DNA from: Nevskiaceae bacterium
Lineage (GTDB): Bacteria; Pseudomonadota; Gammaproteobacteria; Nevskiales; Nevskiaceae
Assembly: GCA_004298465.1 (NCBI GenBank)
Contig: SCRT01000004.1
Location: 186,001-250,000 of the forward strand
Length of the DNA stretch: 64,000 nt
Reading direction: 5' to 3'
Positions 18,023 to 27,702 of the stretch are shown in pieces. Positions within the stretch are counted from its first letter, which is position 1. The number at the start of each line of letters is the position of its first letter. The notes under the pieces were generated by a model. The model ran no database searches. It was not told the DNA's origin and was given only the letters and a program-made list of their open reading frames with translations. The translations under genes and the position numbers were made by a program.

Positions 18023-20656
18023 ATGGTGACGGCGTGGGTAAGGGCGTGGGTCGAGCTGATGCAGCGCCGCGCGTGGTGGGTTGTGGCTGTGGCGGTGCTG
18101 TGCGGTGCCGGCATGGTGGTTTTCATCAGTGGGCATCTGAGCATCGACACCGACACCTCGGCGATGATCGCGAAAGACCTGCCATGGAAGGCACAGCTCG
18201 ACCGCGTCGACCGCCTGTTCCCGCAGCAGAACAACACGCTGGCCATCGTCATCGACGGCGACACGCCGGCCACGGCCGCACGCGCGCAGCGCGAACTCGT
18301 GGATCGGCTGCGCAAGAACCCGCAGCTGTTCACGGATGTCTTTGCGCTGGATACCGAGCCGTTTTTCCGCGACAACGGCCTGCTGTTTGTTGATCTGCCG
18401 GAACTCAAGGACCTGTCCGCGCGTCTGCTGCAGGCGCAGCCTTTCCTCGGCACGCTGGCGCAGGACCCGAGCCTTGCCGCACTGTTCACGCTGCTGGATC
18501 GCGCGATCACGCACGGCGGTGACGCTGATTTCGACCTCGCACCAGCGCTCACCCAGATGGCGGACGGTGTCGCGGCAGCAACCGACGCCCGCCACTTCGA
18601 CTTTTCCTGGCAGGCATTGATGGGCGGCGTGGGTGTGGAGGAGGCGAATTCCACCCGCAAGTTCATCGAGGTCAAGCCGCAGCTCGATTATTCGCAGATG
18701 CTGGCGGGGCGCCCGGCGATCGACGCGGTGCGAGCGGCGGCGCGTGATTTGCAGCTCGACGCCGCGCACGGCGTGCGCGTGCGGCTGACCGGCACGGTGG
18801 CACTGGAATACGAGGAACTGCTGTCTTCGATGTCCGGTGCCGGCATTGCTTTCGGCATTGGGCTGATCTTCGTCATCCTGCTGCTGTTCGTCGCGTTGCG
18901 CTCGTGGCGACTCGTGATCGCCGCGGTCGTCACGCTCATCTACGGGCTGCTGGTCACGACCTTCTTCGCGGCGACGGCGGTTGGGCACCTGAACCTGATC
19001 TCCATCGCCTTCGGCGTGCTCTACATCGGCCTTGGCATCGACTATGCGCTGTACCTGTGCATGCGCTACCGCGAGTGCGTCGGGCAGGAGGAAGGCAATT
19101 TCAAGGCGCTGTCCGCCGCAGCGCGCGACGTCGGCGGCTTCATGGGGGTGTGCGCGCTGACGACCTCCATCGGCTTCTTCGCGTTCACGCCCACGGCCTA
19201 CACCGGCGTAGCGGAACTGGGGCTGATCTCGGGCGTCGGCATGTTCATCAGCCTGGTGCTGAGTCTGAGCCTGCTGCCCGCCGTCATCGCCCTGCTGCCG
19301 CCGGACCCGGCCACCGTGAAGCTGCAGGTGTCGGACCGTGGCGTGGTGGCGACCTTGCTGGCCATTCCCTACACCCATGCGCGTGCGTTGTGGATCGGCG
19401 CGGCGGTGCTGGCGGTGGGCTGCATCGCGCTGCTGCCGCGCGTGCATTTCGACTACAACCCGCTGGATCTGCGCGATCCGCACAGCGAATCGGTGTCGAC
19501 GGCGCGCGAGTTGATGCGCGACCCGGACATTCCCTCGCTGGCCATGGACGTACTGGAACCGGACGCTGCCGCGGCGCATGTGGTGGCTGCGAAGCTGGAC
19601 AAGCTGCCGCTGGTACGGCGCACCATGAGCATCGAGAGTTTCATCCCGGACGACCAGGACGCGAAGCTGGCCGTGATCGGCGATCTGGCGTTCATGGTCG
19701 GCCCGTCGCTAGAGTCCTCGACCGGCGGCGCCATCGTCGCCGACGATGCGCGCGACCTTGCGGCGCTGCGCAAGCTCGCGGGTGTCCTGACGGTCACCAG
19801 CGGACAGGACGCGCAAGGGGTGGCGGAACGTGCGCTTGGCGCCCGGCTGGCCGGTTTCGATACCGCCTACGGCCGGCTCGACGCCGCCGGCCGCAAGGCC
19901 ATACTGGCGCGACTGCGGGGCGACCTGCTGGGCAGCTGGCCGCAGCAGCTGGCCGACCTGCAGGATCTGCTGAAGGCGCAGCCAGTGACGCTCGCCAGCC
20001 TGCCGCCGGATCTCGTGCGCCGCTGGGTGGCGCCGGACGGCACCTATCGTGTGAATATCTGGCCGCGGCAGGTGCTGGACAGCAACGGCCCCATCGAGGC
20101 CTTTGCCACCCAGGTGCGCGCAGCGGTACCGGCGGCGACCGGTGCGCCGGTGGAATACGTGGAGTCCGGCCGTGCCGTCGTTCAGGCTTTCCAGCACGCG
20201 TTCCTGTTTGCCTTCATCGCCATCCTGGTGCTGCTGGTGGTACTGCTGCGCAACGTGGTGGACACGCTGCTGGTGCTGCTGCCGCTCGTGCTCGCGGGTC
20301 TGTACACGGTCGGCGAGACGGTGCTGCTGGGTATTCCCTTCAACTTCGCGAACGTGATCGCGTTGCCGCTGATCCTTGGTGTCGGCGTCGACTACGGCGT
20401 CTACATCGTGCAGAGCGCGCGTGGAACGGCCGGGCGGGATCTGCTCAAGACCGGGGCGGCCCGCGCGGTGCTGTTCGGCGCGCTCATCACGGTGGCGAAT
20501 TTCGGCAACCTCGGACTTTCGCATCACCCCGGCACGCGCAGCCTCGGGCTGGTGCTCACCCTGGGCCTGACCAGCACCCTGTTGTGCGCGCTGGTGCTGC
20601 TGCCCAGCCTGCTGGCGTGGCGCTACAAACGGTTAAAATCGCTGAACCCACGTTAG
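18023..20656 (+). CDS. hpnN: Hopanoid-associated RND transporter HpnN
   Basis: An 877-residue RND/MMPL-type inner-membrane protein with two halves, each holding a periplasmic domain and a set of membrane helices (first block from GIAFGIGLIFVILLLFVAL, second from HAFLFAFIAILVLLVVLL). The RND signature FGVLYIGLGIDYALYL in half one is mirrored by LILGVGVDYGVYIVQ in half two. HpnN moves hopanoids to the outer membrane in Rhodopseudomonas and Burkholderia. Placement after hpnG and before hpnA supports this over a generic exporter. Confidence 0.87.
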   Translation: MVTAWVRAWVELMQRRAWWVVAVAVLCGAGMVVFISGHLSIDTDTSAMIAKDLPWKAQLDRVDRLFPQQNNTLAIVIDGDTPATAARAQRELVDRLRKNPQLFTDVFALDTEPFFRDNGLLFVDLPELKDLSARLLQAQPFLGTLAQDPSLAALFTLLDRAITHGGDADFDLAPALTQMADGVAAATDARHFDFSWQALMGGVGVEEANSTRKFIEVKPQLDYSQMLAGRPAIDAVRAAARDLQLDAAHGVRVRLTGTVALEYEELLSSMSGAGIAFGIGLIFVILLLFVALRSWRLVIAAVVTLIYGLLVTTFFAATAVGHLNLISIAFGVLYIGLGIDYALYLCMRYRECVGQEEGNFKALSAAARDVGGFMGVCALTTSIGFFAFTPTAYTGVAELGLISGVGMFISLVLSLSLLPAVIALLPPDPATVKLQVSDRGVVATLLAIPYTHARALWIGAAVLAVGCIALLPRVHFDYNPLDLRDPHSESVSTARELMRDPDIPSLAMDVLEPDAAAAHVVAAKLDKLPLVRRTMSIESFIPDDQDAKLAVIGDLAFMVGPSLESSTGGAIVADDARDLAALRKLAGVLTVTSGQDAQGVAERALGARLAGFDTAYGRLDAAGRKAILARLRGDLLGSWPQQLADLQDLLKAQPVTLASLPPDLVRRWVAPDGTYRVNIWPRQVLDSNGPIEAFATQVRAAVPAATGAPVEYVESGRAVVQAFQHAFLFAFIAILVLLVVLLRNVVDTLLVLLPLVLAGLYTVGETVLLGIPFNFANVIALPLILGVGVDYGVYIVQSARGTAGRDLLKTGAARAVLFGALITVANFGNLGLSHHPGTRSLGLVLTLGLTSTLLCALVLLPSLLAWRYKRLKSLNPR

Positions 20657-20674
20657 AACCGTCGCGAGGATGAG

Positions 20675-21334
20675 GTGATTCAATCTGCACCGTTGCCGCA
20701 GGCCCCTGCCACGCCGACACCGTGGGACGCACGCCTTGCTGGCTGGCTGGTCCGTCCGTTGCTGGGCACGTGGGTACGCCCGAACCATCTCACTTTCCTG
20801 CGCCTCGTCGTGGGGCTGGCGGGCGTCGGCTTCATCGCTGCCGGCGGCTATGCCTTCGTCAACATCGGCATGCTGCTCGTTGTGCTGTCGAACTTTCTCG
20901 ACCACACGGATGGCGCGCTGGCGCGCATGGGCGGGCTCGGCAGCCACTTCGGCCACCTGTTCGACCTGGCCTCGGACGCGCTCGTCACCGTGCTGCTGTT
21001 CGTCGCCCTTGGCATGGCGCTGCCGGCCGGCAGCGATTTCGGCGGCTATGCCGAGCTGTGCGGGCTGGTGGCGGGGATCGCGGTCGCGGCCATTTTCTTC
21101 ATGCGCATGCGCATCGAGGAACGTGCGGGCAAGGCCGGCACGAAGCAGCCGCAGTTTGCCGGCTTCGAGATTGAAGACGTCCTTTACCTGCTGCCGCTGG
21201 TGTCGTTGTTCGACGTTCCCGGCCCGTTCATCCTCGCGGCCGGTTTAGTGGCACCGCTGTTCGCGCTGTGGGTGCTGCGCGACTGGCTGCGCGTGTGCGT
21301 CCGGCACCCGGCCGGCGCTGATTCCCGTTCGTAG
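20675..21334 (+). CDS. CDP-alcohol phosphatidyltransferase family protein
   Basis: A 219-residue integral membrane enzyme carrying the complete family motif D-x2-DG-x2-AR-x8-G-x3-D-x3-D (begins DHTDGALAR, ends HLFDLASD). Such enzymes displace CMP from a CDP- or CMP-activated head group with an alcohol acceptor. Because the cluster also makes and activates aminoethylphosphonate, the likely donor is CMP-AEP; the acceptor may be diacylglycerol or a hopanoid polyol (inference). GTG start at 20675. It lies 18 bp after hpnN and 8 bp before hpnA. Confidence 0.85.
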   Translation: MIQSAPLPQAPATPTPWDARLAGWLVRPLLGTWVRPNHLTFLRLVVGLAGVGFIAAGGYAFVNIGMLLVVLSNFLDHTDGALARMGGLGSHFGHLFDLASDALVTVLLFVALGMALPAGSDFGGYAELCGLVAGIAVAAIFFMRMRIEERAGKAGTKQPQFAGFEIEDVLYLLPLVSLFDVPGPFILAAGLVAPLFALWVLRDWLRVCVRHPAGADSRS

Positions 21335-21342
21335 AGGCCCGT

Positions 21343-22335
21343 ATGAAAGCGCTTGTCACCGGTGCAACGGGCTTCGTCGGCTCGGCGGTTGCGCGGCGCG
21401 TGCTGGCGGCTGGCGCTGAATTGCGCGTGCTGACCCGCGCCGCATCCGACCGCCGCAACCTCGACGGGTTGGCGGCGGAAATTGCCACTGGCGACCTGAC
21501 GGACATGGCCTCGCTGAAGGCCGCCTGCAGCGGCTGCGATGCGGTGTTCCACGTCGCCGCCGACTACCGCCTGTGGGTGCCGCAGCCAGACGAGATCTAC
21601 CGCAACAACGTTGACGGCACGCGCAACCTGCTGGAAGCAGCGCAGGCGGTGGGCGTGAAGCGCGTCGTGTACACCAGTAGCGTGGCGACGCTCGGAATCC
21701 CGAAGGACGGCACGCCCGGCAATGAGGGCACGCCGGTACGGATCGAGGACATGATCGGCCACTACAAGCGCTCCAAGTTCCTTGCCGAGCGGGTGGCGGA
21801 CAAATTTGCTGCCGAAGGCATGGACATTGTCATCGTCAATCCGTCCACACCGATCGGCCCGCGCGACATCAAGCCGACGCCGACCGGGCGCATCGTGCGC
21901 GACGCGGCAGCCGGGCGCATCCCGGCTTTCGTGGACACCGGACTGAACATCGTGCACGTCGAGGACGTGGCACAGGGCCACTGGCTCGCCTTCGAGCACG
22001 GGCAGGCAGGGCGGCGCTATATCCTCGGCGGCGAAGACCTGCTGCTGCGCGAGGTGCTGGCGGAAATCGCCCGGCTGGTTGGCCGCAAGCCGCCGAAGAT
22101 CCAGCTGCCGCACGCCGTCGTCATGCCGGTGGCGTGGGTGTCGGAGGCCATTGCGCGCGTGTTCGGCGGACGCCCGGTCGCCACCGTCGAGGAGGTGCGA
22201 ATGTCGAAGAAACACATGTTCTTTTCCAGCGCCCGGGCGCAGGCGGAGCTGGGTTATGCCCCGCGTCCGGCGCGGCAGGCGCTGGCCGACGCGGTGGCCT
22301 GGTTCACGCAACAACAGGGCGGAAGGACGGCATGA
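21343..22335 (+). CDS. hpnA: Hopanoid-associated sugar epimerase HpnA
   Basis: An extended short-chain dehydrogenase of 330 residues. The Rossmann motif TGATGFVGSAVARRVL is at residues 6-21, and the catalytic Tyr-Lys is in HYKRSKFLAE. The NTP-sugar epimerase/dehydratase type with VYTSSVATLG and NPSTPIGPRD matches HpnA of hopanoid clusters. Its exact substrate is not established in any organism I know of. The stop overlaps the next start (ATGA). Confidence 0.85.
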   Translation: MKALVTGATGFVGSAVARRVLAAGAELRVLTRAASDRRNLDGLAAEIATGDLTDMASLKAACSGCDAVFHVAADYRLWVPQPDEIYRNNVDGTRNLLEAAQAVGVKRVVYTSSVATLGIPKDGTPGNEGTPVRIEDMIGHYKRSKFLAERVADKFAAEGMDIVIVNPSTPIGPRDIKPTPTGRIVRDAAAGRIPAFVDTGLNIVHVEDVAQGHWLAFEHGQAGRRYILGGEDLLLREVLAEIARLVGRKPPKIQLPHAVVMPVAWVSEAIARVFGGRPVATVEEVRMSKKHMFFSSARAQAELGYAPRPARQALADAVAWFTQQQGGRTA

Positions 22336-23093
22336 ATGCCGTGATGCAGGACATGCCCGCAGCCAGTGCAGACGCGGACTTGCGCACGCAAGTGCGCGAG
22401 CGGCTGGCAGGGTTCGACGTGGATGCACTGCGCAAGACATTCCGCAGCCAGCACGAATTCATCTACCTGCCGCAGTTGCTGACGGCGGACGTGACGGCGC
22501 AGCTCGTGGCGGCCATGCAGGCGACACGTGGCACGCTGAACCGCAACTTCATCCCTGGCCACAAGAAAGGCGGCAGCGTCAGCCGCCATGCCATCGACCG
22601 CCTCGCGCCGTGGATCGTGCAACTGTACCAAACGCCGGAATTCATCACCTGGCTGGAAGCGCTGTGCGGGCAGAAGTTGCAGCGCTGCCCAGCGGACGAC
22701 CCGCATGCCTACGCGCTGTATTTCTATACCGAGGCCGGCGACCACATCGGCTGGCACTACGACACGTCCTACTACAAGGGCGCGCGCTACACGATCCTGT
22801 TCGGTGTCGTGGATGAATCGAGCTGCAAGCTCGGCTACCGGCTGCACACGCGCAACCCCGGCCACGCCGTGGAGGAAGCGGAGCTCTCCCTGCGACCGGG
22901 TGATTTCGTGTTCTTCAACGGCGACTACCTGCAGCACCGCATCACGCCGTCCAAAGAAGGTGAAGTGCGCGTGTCGCTGACGCTGGAATACGTCACCGAC
23001 CCGCGCATGGCGAGCGGCTGGCGGCTGTTTTCCAACCTGAAGGATGCGATCGGTTATTTCGGCTTTCGGCAGACCTTCCATCGCCAGAACTGA
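22332..23093 (+). CDS. Fe(II)/2-oxoglutarate-dependent oxygenase-like protein
   Basis: A 253-residue cupin-type oxygenase. The HxD...H facial triad is visible: HYD in GWHYDTSYYKG, then the distal His in GDYLQHRITPS, followed by an Arg (EVRVSLTLEY) suited to bind 2-oxoglutarate. Asp is present, so hydroxylation rather than halogenation is expected. The ATG at 22332 overlaps the hpnA stop. The substrate is unknown; candidates from context are aminoethylphosphonate (1-hydroxylation) or a hopanoid/lipid carbon. I do not recognise it as a named hpn gene. Confidence 0.75.
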   Translation: MNAVMQDMPAASADADLRTQVRERLAGFDVDALRKTFRSQHEFIYLPQLLTADVTAQLVAAMQATRGTLNRNFIPGHKKGGSVSRHAIDRLAPWIVQLYQTPEFITWLEALCGQKLQRCPADDPHAYALYFYTEAGDHIGWHYDTSYYKGARYTILFGVVDESSCKLGYRLHTRNPGHAVEEAELSLRPGDFVFFNGDYLQHRITPSKEGEVRVSLTLEYVTDPRMASGWRLFSNLKDAIGYFGFRQTFHRQN

Positions 23094-23094
23094 C

Positions 23095-24132
23095 ATGAAA
23101 CGCGGCGCCTTGATCGCCTTCGTATTCGGCCTCGCATTGTTCATCGCGCTGCTGGTCTACACCGGTGCCGGCGCGATCCTGCAGGCGCTGGAAGTGGCGG
23201 GTTGGGGCCTGGTTGGAATCGCAGCGTTCCACGCGCTGCCACTGGCGCTGGACAGCGCCGGCCAGTGGTACGCCCTGCCGCATGCTGGGGAAGAGCGACC
23301 GCGCCTGGCCACGACGTTGCGCGCGCGCTGGATCGCGGAATCCGTGAACGGCCTGTTGCCGGTGGCGCAGATGGGCGGGTTGTTTGTCATGGCGCGTGTC
23401 ATCGCGCAGCGCGGCTACCCCGGCAGCGCGGCCGGCGCCGGCGTGACGGTCGGCACGACGCTGCAGATGCTGGCACAGATGCTGTTTTCCTTCGTCGGTG
23501 TGCTGCTGCTGATCTCCTATTCCGGAGACATCGGCATCGTGCTGGCGCTGGTGCTCGGCATTTCCCTGTTCACCGCGTTCTGCGTGTGGTTCTACCACCT
23601 GCAGCGTCACGGGTTGTACCAGCGCCTGGCTGGTTTCCTGCAGCGGCTGTCCAGTGGGCGCGACTGGGAAAGCTTTTCCGGCGGCGCGCAGGCGCTGGAC
23701 GCCGCCGTACGCAGGGTTTACGCGCAGCTTGCGCGCGTCTGGGCCAGCTTCTTCCTGTACCTTGCCGGCTGGGTCGTCGGCACGGGCGAGGTGTGGCTGG
23801 CGCTGCACGCGCTCGATATCGACGTGTCACTGCAGGACGCTTTCCTGCTCGAAAGCCTGGGGCAGGCGATCACCGCGATGGCGTTCATCATCCCCGGCGC
23901 GCTGGGCGTGCAGGAAGGCGGCTACGTGCTGCTGTGTGCGCTCATCGGCGTGCCGGCGGATGCAGCCATCGCCCTGTCGCTCATCAAGCGTGTGCGCCAA
24001 CTTGCGCTCGGCATTCCAGGCCTGCTGTCGTGGCAGTTGTTCGAAGGGCGCCGCTTGCGCGCACGCACCGTTTTGCCCGCCACTGCGGATCCCGTGGCAA
24101 AGCCGATTTCCGACCGCACCCCCAGGAGTTGA
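23095..24132 (+). CDS. hpnL: HpnL-like flippase-domain membrane protein
   Basis: A 345-residue polytopic protein of the lysylphosphatidylglycerol-synthase transmembrane (LPG_synthase_TM) family. Characteristic patches are WIAESVNGLLPVAQMGG, SLGQAITAMAFIIPGALG and VQEGGYVLLCALIGV. The HpnL subgroup of this family is found in hopanoid loci, and relatives include lipid and polyprenol-linked flippases. It starts one base after the oxygenase stop. A role in flipping the cluster's lipid product is plausible but not shown. Confidence 0.72.
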   Translation: MKRGALIAFVFGLALFIALLVYTGAGAILQALEVAGWGLVGIAAFHALPLALDSAGQWYALPHAGEERPRLATTLRARWIAESVNGLLPVAQMGGLFVMARVIAQRGYPGSAAGAGVTVGTTLQMLAQMLFSFVGVLLLISYSGDIGIVLALVLGISLFTAFCVWFYHLQRHGLYQRLAGFLQRLSSGRDWESFSGGAQALDAAVRRVYAQLARVWASFFLYLAGWVVGTGEVWLALHALDIDVSLQDAFLLESLGQAITAMAFIIPGALGVQEGGYVLLCALIGVPADAAIALSLIKRVRQLALGIPGLLSWQLFEGRRLRARTVLPATADPVAKPISDRTPRS

Positions 24133-24134
24133 AC

Positions 24135-24890
24135 ATGCATGCCATCCTGCTCGCTGCCGGGCGTGGAAAGCGCCTGAGCGCCGCCAACGGGACGGGGCAG
24201 CCGAAATGCCTGCTGTCGTTCGGCGGCCACAGCCTGCTGGCGCGCCACTTGGACCTGCTGCAGGCCGCCGGCGTGCAGCGGCTGACCATCGTGACCGGCT
24301 TCGAAGCCGGCCAGATCCACGCGGCGGTGAAGCATTTGGGGCTAAAGCTGGCCGTGGACTTCGTCCACAACGAGGGATTCCTGCTCGGCAGCGTGCTCAG
24401 CGTGCACTGCGCGCAGGCGGTGCTGGCCGGCGCTCAGGAAGACGTGCTGGTGATGGACGCCGACGTGCTCTACGACCAGCGCATCCTGGCGCCGCTGTGC
24501 GCCGGGCCGAGCGCAGACCGCATTCCCTTCGACACCGGTTTCACGCCCGGCGACGAACCCGTGAAGCTGTGCCTGCAGGCCGGGCGCATCGTGGAATTCC
24601 GCAAGCGTGTCGCCCTCGCACTGCGCTACGACACGGTCGGTGAAACCATTGGCTTCTTCCGCCTGCGACCCGCCACGGCGCGGCGTTTCGCGGCCCTCGT
24701 GGCAAGCTATGTGGCAGACGGCCGCGCCGACCAGCCCCACGAGGAAGCGCTGCGCGACTTGTTTCTCGAAACGCCAGCTGGCTTCGAGGTGCTGGACACC
24801 GCTCCGGCGCCGTGGCTGGAAATCGACTTTCCCGAAGATCTCGTGCGCGCCCGCGACGTGATCGTTCCGCAACTACAGGCTTTGCCGTGA
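24135..24890 (+). CDS. NTP-transferase family nucleotidyltransferase
   Basis: A 251-residue GT-A fold nucleotidyltransferase. The N-terminal signature [12 protein letters not shown] is followed by PKCLLSFGG, the metal-binding MDADVLYD near residue 110 and the C-terminal [15 protein letters not shown]. This resembles CTP:phosphocholine/aminoethylphosphonate-type cytidylyltransferases more than sugar-1-phosphate enzymes. A strong AGGAG (24124-24128) precedes the ATG. The stop overlaps the pepM start. It may make CMP-AEP, or a second nucleotide-activated head group, since a further such domain is fused to PepM next door. Confidence 0.8.
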   Translation: MHAILLAAGRGKRLSAANGTGQPKCLLSFGGHSLLARHLDLLQAAGVQRLTIVTGFEAGQIHAAVKHLGLKLAVDFVHNEGFLLGSVLSVHCAQAVLAGAQEDVLVMDADVLYDQRILAPLCAGPSADRIPFDTGFTPGDEPVKLCLQAGRIVEFRKRVALALRYDTVGETIGFFRLRPATARRFAALVASYVADGRADQPHEEALRDLFLETPAGFEVLDTAPAPWLEIDFPEDLVRARDVIVPQLQALP

Positions 24891-26545
24891 TGATGAACAT
24901 AGACTCCACAGCTTCCCGTGCCGCGCGCCTGCGTGCCCTGCTCAACCGTCCGGAAATCGCCTTCATCATGGAGGCGCACAACGGCTTGTCCGCGCGGATC
25001 GTTGAAGAAGCCGGCTTTGAAGGGATATGGGCTTCGGGGCTGTGCCTGTCCGCACAGTTCGGCGTGCGCGACAACAACGAAGCGAGCTGGACGCAGGTGG
25101 TGGACGTGCTGGAGTTCATGGCCGATGCCTCCAGCCTGCCGATCCTGCTGGACGGCGACACCGGCTACGGCAACTTCAACAACATGCGGCGGCTCGTTAA
25201 GAAGCTGGAACAGCGCGCCATCGCCGGTGTGTGCATCGAGGACAAGCTGTTCCCCAAGAAGAACAGCTTCATCGACGGCGACAAGCAGGAGCTGGCCGAC
25301 ATCGACGAGTTCTGCGGCAAGATCAAGGCTGGCAAGGACGCGCAGATGGACGACGACTTCTGCATCGTCGCGCGCGTGGAAGCGCTGATTGCCGGCTGGG
25401 GGCAGGCGGAAGCCCTCAAGCGTGCCGAAGCCTATCGCCGCGCTGGTGCCGATGCCATCCTCATTCACTCCAGGCGCTCTCGACCGGACGAAATCCTCGA
25501 ATTCGCGAAGGCGTGGGCAAACCGCAGCCCGCTCGTGATCGTACCCACGAAGTACTACAGCACCCCGACGCAGGCGTTCCGCGACGCCGGCATCAGCCTC
25601 GTGATCTGGGCCAACCACCTGCTGCGCGCCGCCGCCAGTGCGATGCAGTCGGTGGCGGCGGAAGTGCATAAATCCGAAACGCTGGTGGACATTGAAGAGC
25701 GCGTCGCACCGGTGTCGGAAATCTTCCGGCTGCAAGGCGCGGCGGAATACAACGAGGCCGAGAAACGCTATCTGAAACGCAGCCAGACCACGAATGCCAT
25801 CGTCCTCGCCGCCGGCCGTGGCGAAGGGCTGGAGGCACTCACGGAAGACCGTCCGAAAGTCATGCTTGACGTCGCCGGCAAGCCGCTGCTCGGGCGCCTT
25901 ACGGACGCCTTTCACCGCCAGCACATCCGCGACATCACCGTCGTGGGGGGCTACAAGGCCGACGCCATTGAGGCCGGCGGTACGCATCTGGTGCTGAATT
26001 CCGACTTTGCCGAAACCGGCGAGCTGACGTCGCTGGCCTGCGCGCTGGATGCGGTGCGCAACGACACCGTCATCACTTACGGCGACCTCGTGTTCCGTCA
26101 CTACATCCTGCGCAACCTGCTGGAAACGGAGGCGGAACTCGCCGTGGTCGTGGATTCTTCCGATGCGGCGAAATCCGGCACCCGCGACCTTGCGTGGTGC
26201 AGTCGCGCAGACGCGCGCTCGGTGTTCGGGCAGGACGTGCGGCTGGAGCGCGTCGCCGGCGGCGGCCACGGCTGTTCCAGCCCGGCCAGCGGGCGCTGGA
26301 TCGGCATGCTCCACGTGAAAGGCGCCGGCCGCGACACACTGCTGGCCGCGTTCGAGGCCCTGCGCCGGCGCGACGATTTCCGCTTCCTCGGCCTGCCGGA
26401 ACTGCTGAATGGAGTGGTGCGTGCCGGCCACGCGGTACGCGTGGTCTACGTCCATGGTCACTGGCTGGACGTGAACAATGAACAGGATCTGCTGGCCGCC
26501 ACCGATTTTGCCCACGGCCAGTCGTCTGTCGGGGTGAATTCATGA
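24890..26545 (+). CDS. pepM: Phosphoenolpyruvate mutase fused to a nucleotidyltransferase domain
   Basis: A 551-residue bifunctional protein. Residues ~1-295 are PEP mutase, which forms the C-P bond (PEP to phosphonopyruvate). The signature [10 protein letters not shown] distinguishes it from isocitrate-lyase relatives, and [13 protein letters not shown] carries metal ligands. Residues ~300-545 are an NTP transferase ([20 protein letters not shown], then ITYGDLVF) of the kind that activates phosphonates such as AEP with CTP. The usual Arg of the GxGxR motif is Gly here, so activity of this half needs care. ATG 24890 or 24893. ATGA overlap with the next gene. Confidence 0.9.
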   Translation: MMNIDSTASRAARLRALLNRPEIAFIMEAHNGLSARIVEEAGFEGIWASGLCLSAQFGVRDNNEASWTQVVDVLEFMADASSLPILLDGDTGYGNFNNMRRLVKKLEQRAIAGVCIEDKLFPKKNSFIDGDKQELADIDEFCGKIKAGKDAQMDDDFCIVARVEALIAGWGQAEALKRAEAYRRAGADAILIHSRRSRPDEILEFAKAWANRSPLVIVPTKYYSTPTQAFRDAGISLVIWANHLLRAAASAMQSVAAEVHKSETLVDIEERVAPVSEIFRLQGAAEYNEAEKRYLKRSQTTNAIVLAAGRGEGLEALTEDRPKVMLDVAGKPLLGRLTDAFHRQHIRDITVVGGYKADAIEAGGTHLVLNSDFAETGELTSLACALDAVRNDTVITYGDLVFRHYILRNLLETEAELAVVVDSSDAAKSGTRDLAWCSRADARSVFGQDVRLERVAGGGHGCSSPASGRWIGMLHVKGAGRDTLLAAFEALRRRDDFRFLGLPELLNGVVRAGHAVRVVYVHGHWLDVNNEQDLLAATDFAHGQSSVGVNS

Positions 26546-27702
26546 TCACGGCCGCAGATTTCGTCGAGGCTGCGCGTGCGCACGGCTTCAAGAGCTGGGC
26601 CGGCGTGCCGTGCTCGTTCCTGAAACCCTTCATCAACTATGTCATCCAGGATGACGGCTTGCGTTACTACTCGTGCGCGAATGAAGGCGACGCTGTGGCG
26701 CTGTCCGCCGGTGTGGCGCTGTCGGGTGGGCTGGCGGTGTCGATGATGCAGAACTCCGGGCTTGGCAATGCCGTCAGCCCGCTGACTTCGCTGACGTGGA
26801 CGTTCCGCCTGCCGCAACTGCTTATCGTCACGTGGCGTGCCCAGCCCGGCCTGCACGACGAACCGCAGCACCAGCTGATGGGGCCGATCACGCCGAAGAT
26901 GCTGGAGGCGATGGAAATCCCGTGGGAAGTGTTTCCGGAAACCCAGGACGCCATCGAACCCGCGCTCAAGCGTGCGCTGCACCACATGGCCACGACCGGC
27001 CGCCCGTACTGCCTGCTGATGCAGAAAGGCACGGTGGAGGCATATTCGCTGAAAGGCTCTGGTGCTCCGGCAGCGCGTGGGCTCGGGCAGTGCCGGTCGC
27101 AGGACGGTACCGCCATCACCACCCGGACCGAGGCGCTGCGGCGGATACAACAGCTCACGCTACCCGGCAGGCACGTGGTGCTGGCCAGCACCGGCTACAC
27201 CGGGCGCGAGTTGTACGCACTGCAGGATCGTGAAAATCAGCTCTACATGGTCGGTTCGATGGGGTGCATTTCCGCCATCGGCCTGGGGCTCGCACTGGCC
27301 CGGCCCGACCTCACCGTCACGGCCATCGACGGCGACGGCTCGGCACTCATGCGCATGAGCCTGTTCGCCACGCTCGGCACCTACGGCCCGGCCAATCTCG
27401 TGCACGTCGTGCTCGATAACGGCCGTCACGACTCCACCGGTGGCCAGGCCACGGTGTCCGCCAGCGTGTCCTTCGCGCGCATCGCCGCGGCCTGCGGCTA
27501 CCCGCTGGCGCTGGAGTCCGCTGACCCGGCGGTGCTGGATGAAATTTATGGGGCAAAGGTCAGCGGCGGCCCGCGCTTCGTGCGCCTCAAGACGCTGCCC
27601 GGCGCACCGCAAGACCTGCCGCGGCCGTCCATCACGCCGGAAGAAGTGAAAGCCCGGTTGATGGCGCATATCGGCGTGGCGAACGGCGGGTTGTGGCAAT
27701 GA
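26542..27702 (+). CDS. ppd: Phosphonopyruvate decarboxylase
   Basis: A thiamine-diphosphate enzyme of 386 residues converting phosphonopyruvate to phosphonoacetaldehyde, the irreversible step that pulls the PEP mutase equilibrium. The N-terminal PYR-type domain ([31 protein letters not shown]) precedes the PP domain with the ThDP motif [12 protein letters not shown]...LDN near residues 270-300. The length and the double overlap with pepM and the aminotransferase are typical of phosphonate clusters. Confidence 0.93.
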   Translation: MITAADFVEAARAHGFKSWAGVPCSFLKPFINYVIQDDGLRYYSCANEGDAVALSAGVALSGGLAVSMMQNSGLGNAVSPLTSLTWTFRLPQLLIVTWRAQPGLHDEPQHQLMGPITPKMLEAMEIPWEVFPETQDAIEPALKRALHHMATTGRPYCLLMQKGTVEAYSLKGSGAPAARGLGQCRSQDGTAITTRTEALRRIQQLTLPGRHVVLASTGYTGRELYALQDRENQLYMVGSMGCISAIGLGLALARPDLTVTAIDGDGSALMRMSLFATLGTYGPANLVHVVLDNGRHDSTGGQATVSASVSFARIAAACGYPLALESADPAVLDEIYGAKVSGGPRFVRLKTLPGAPQDLPRPSITPEEVKARLMAHIGVANGGLWQ

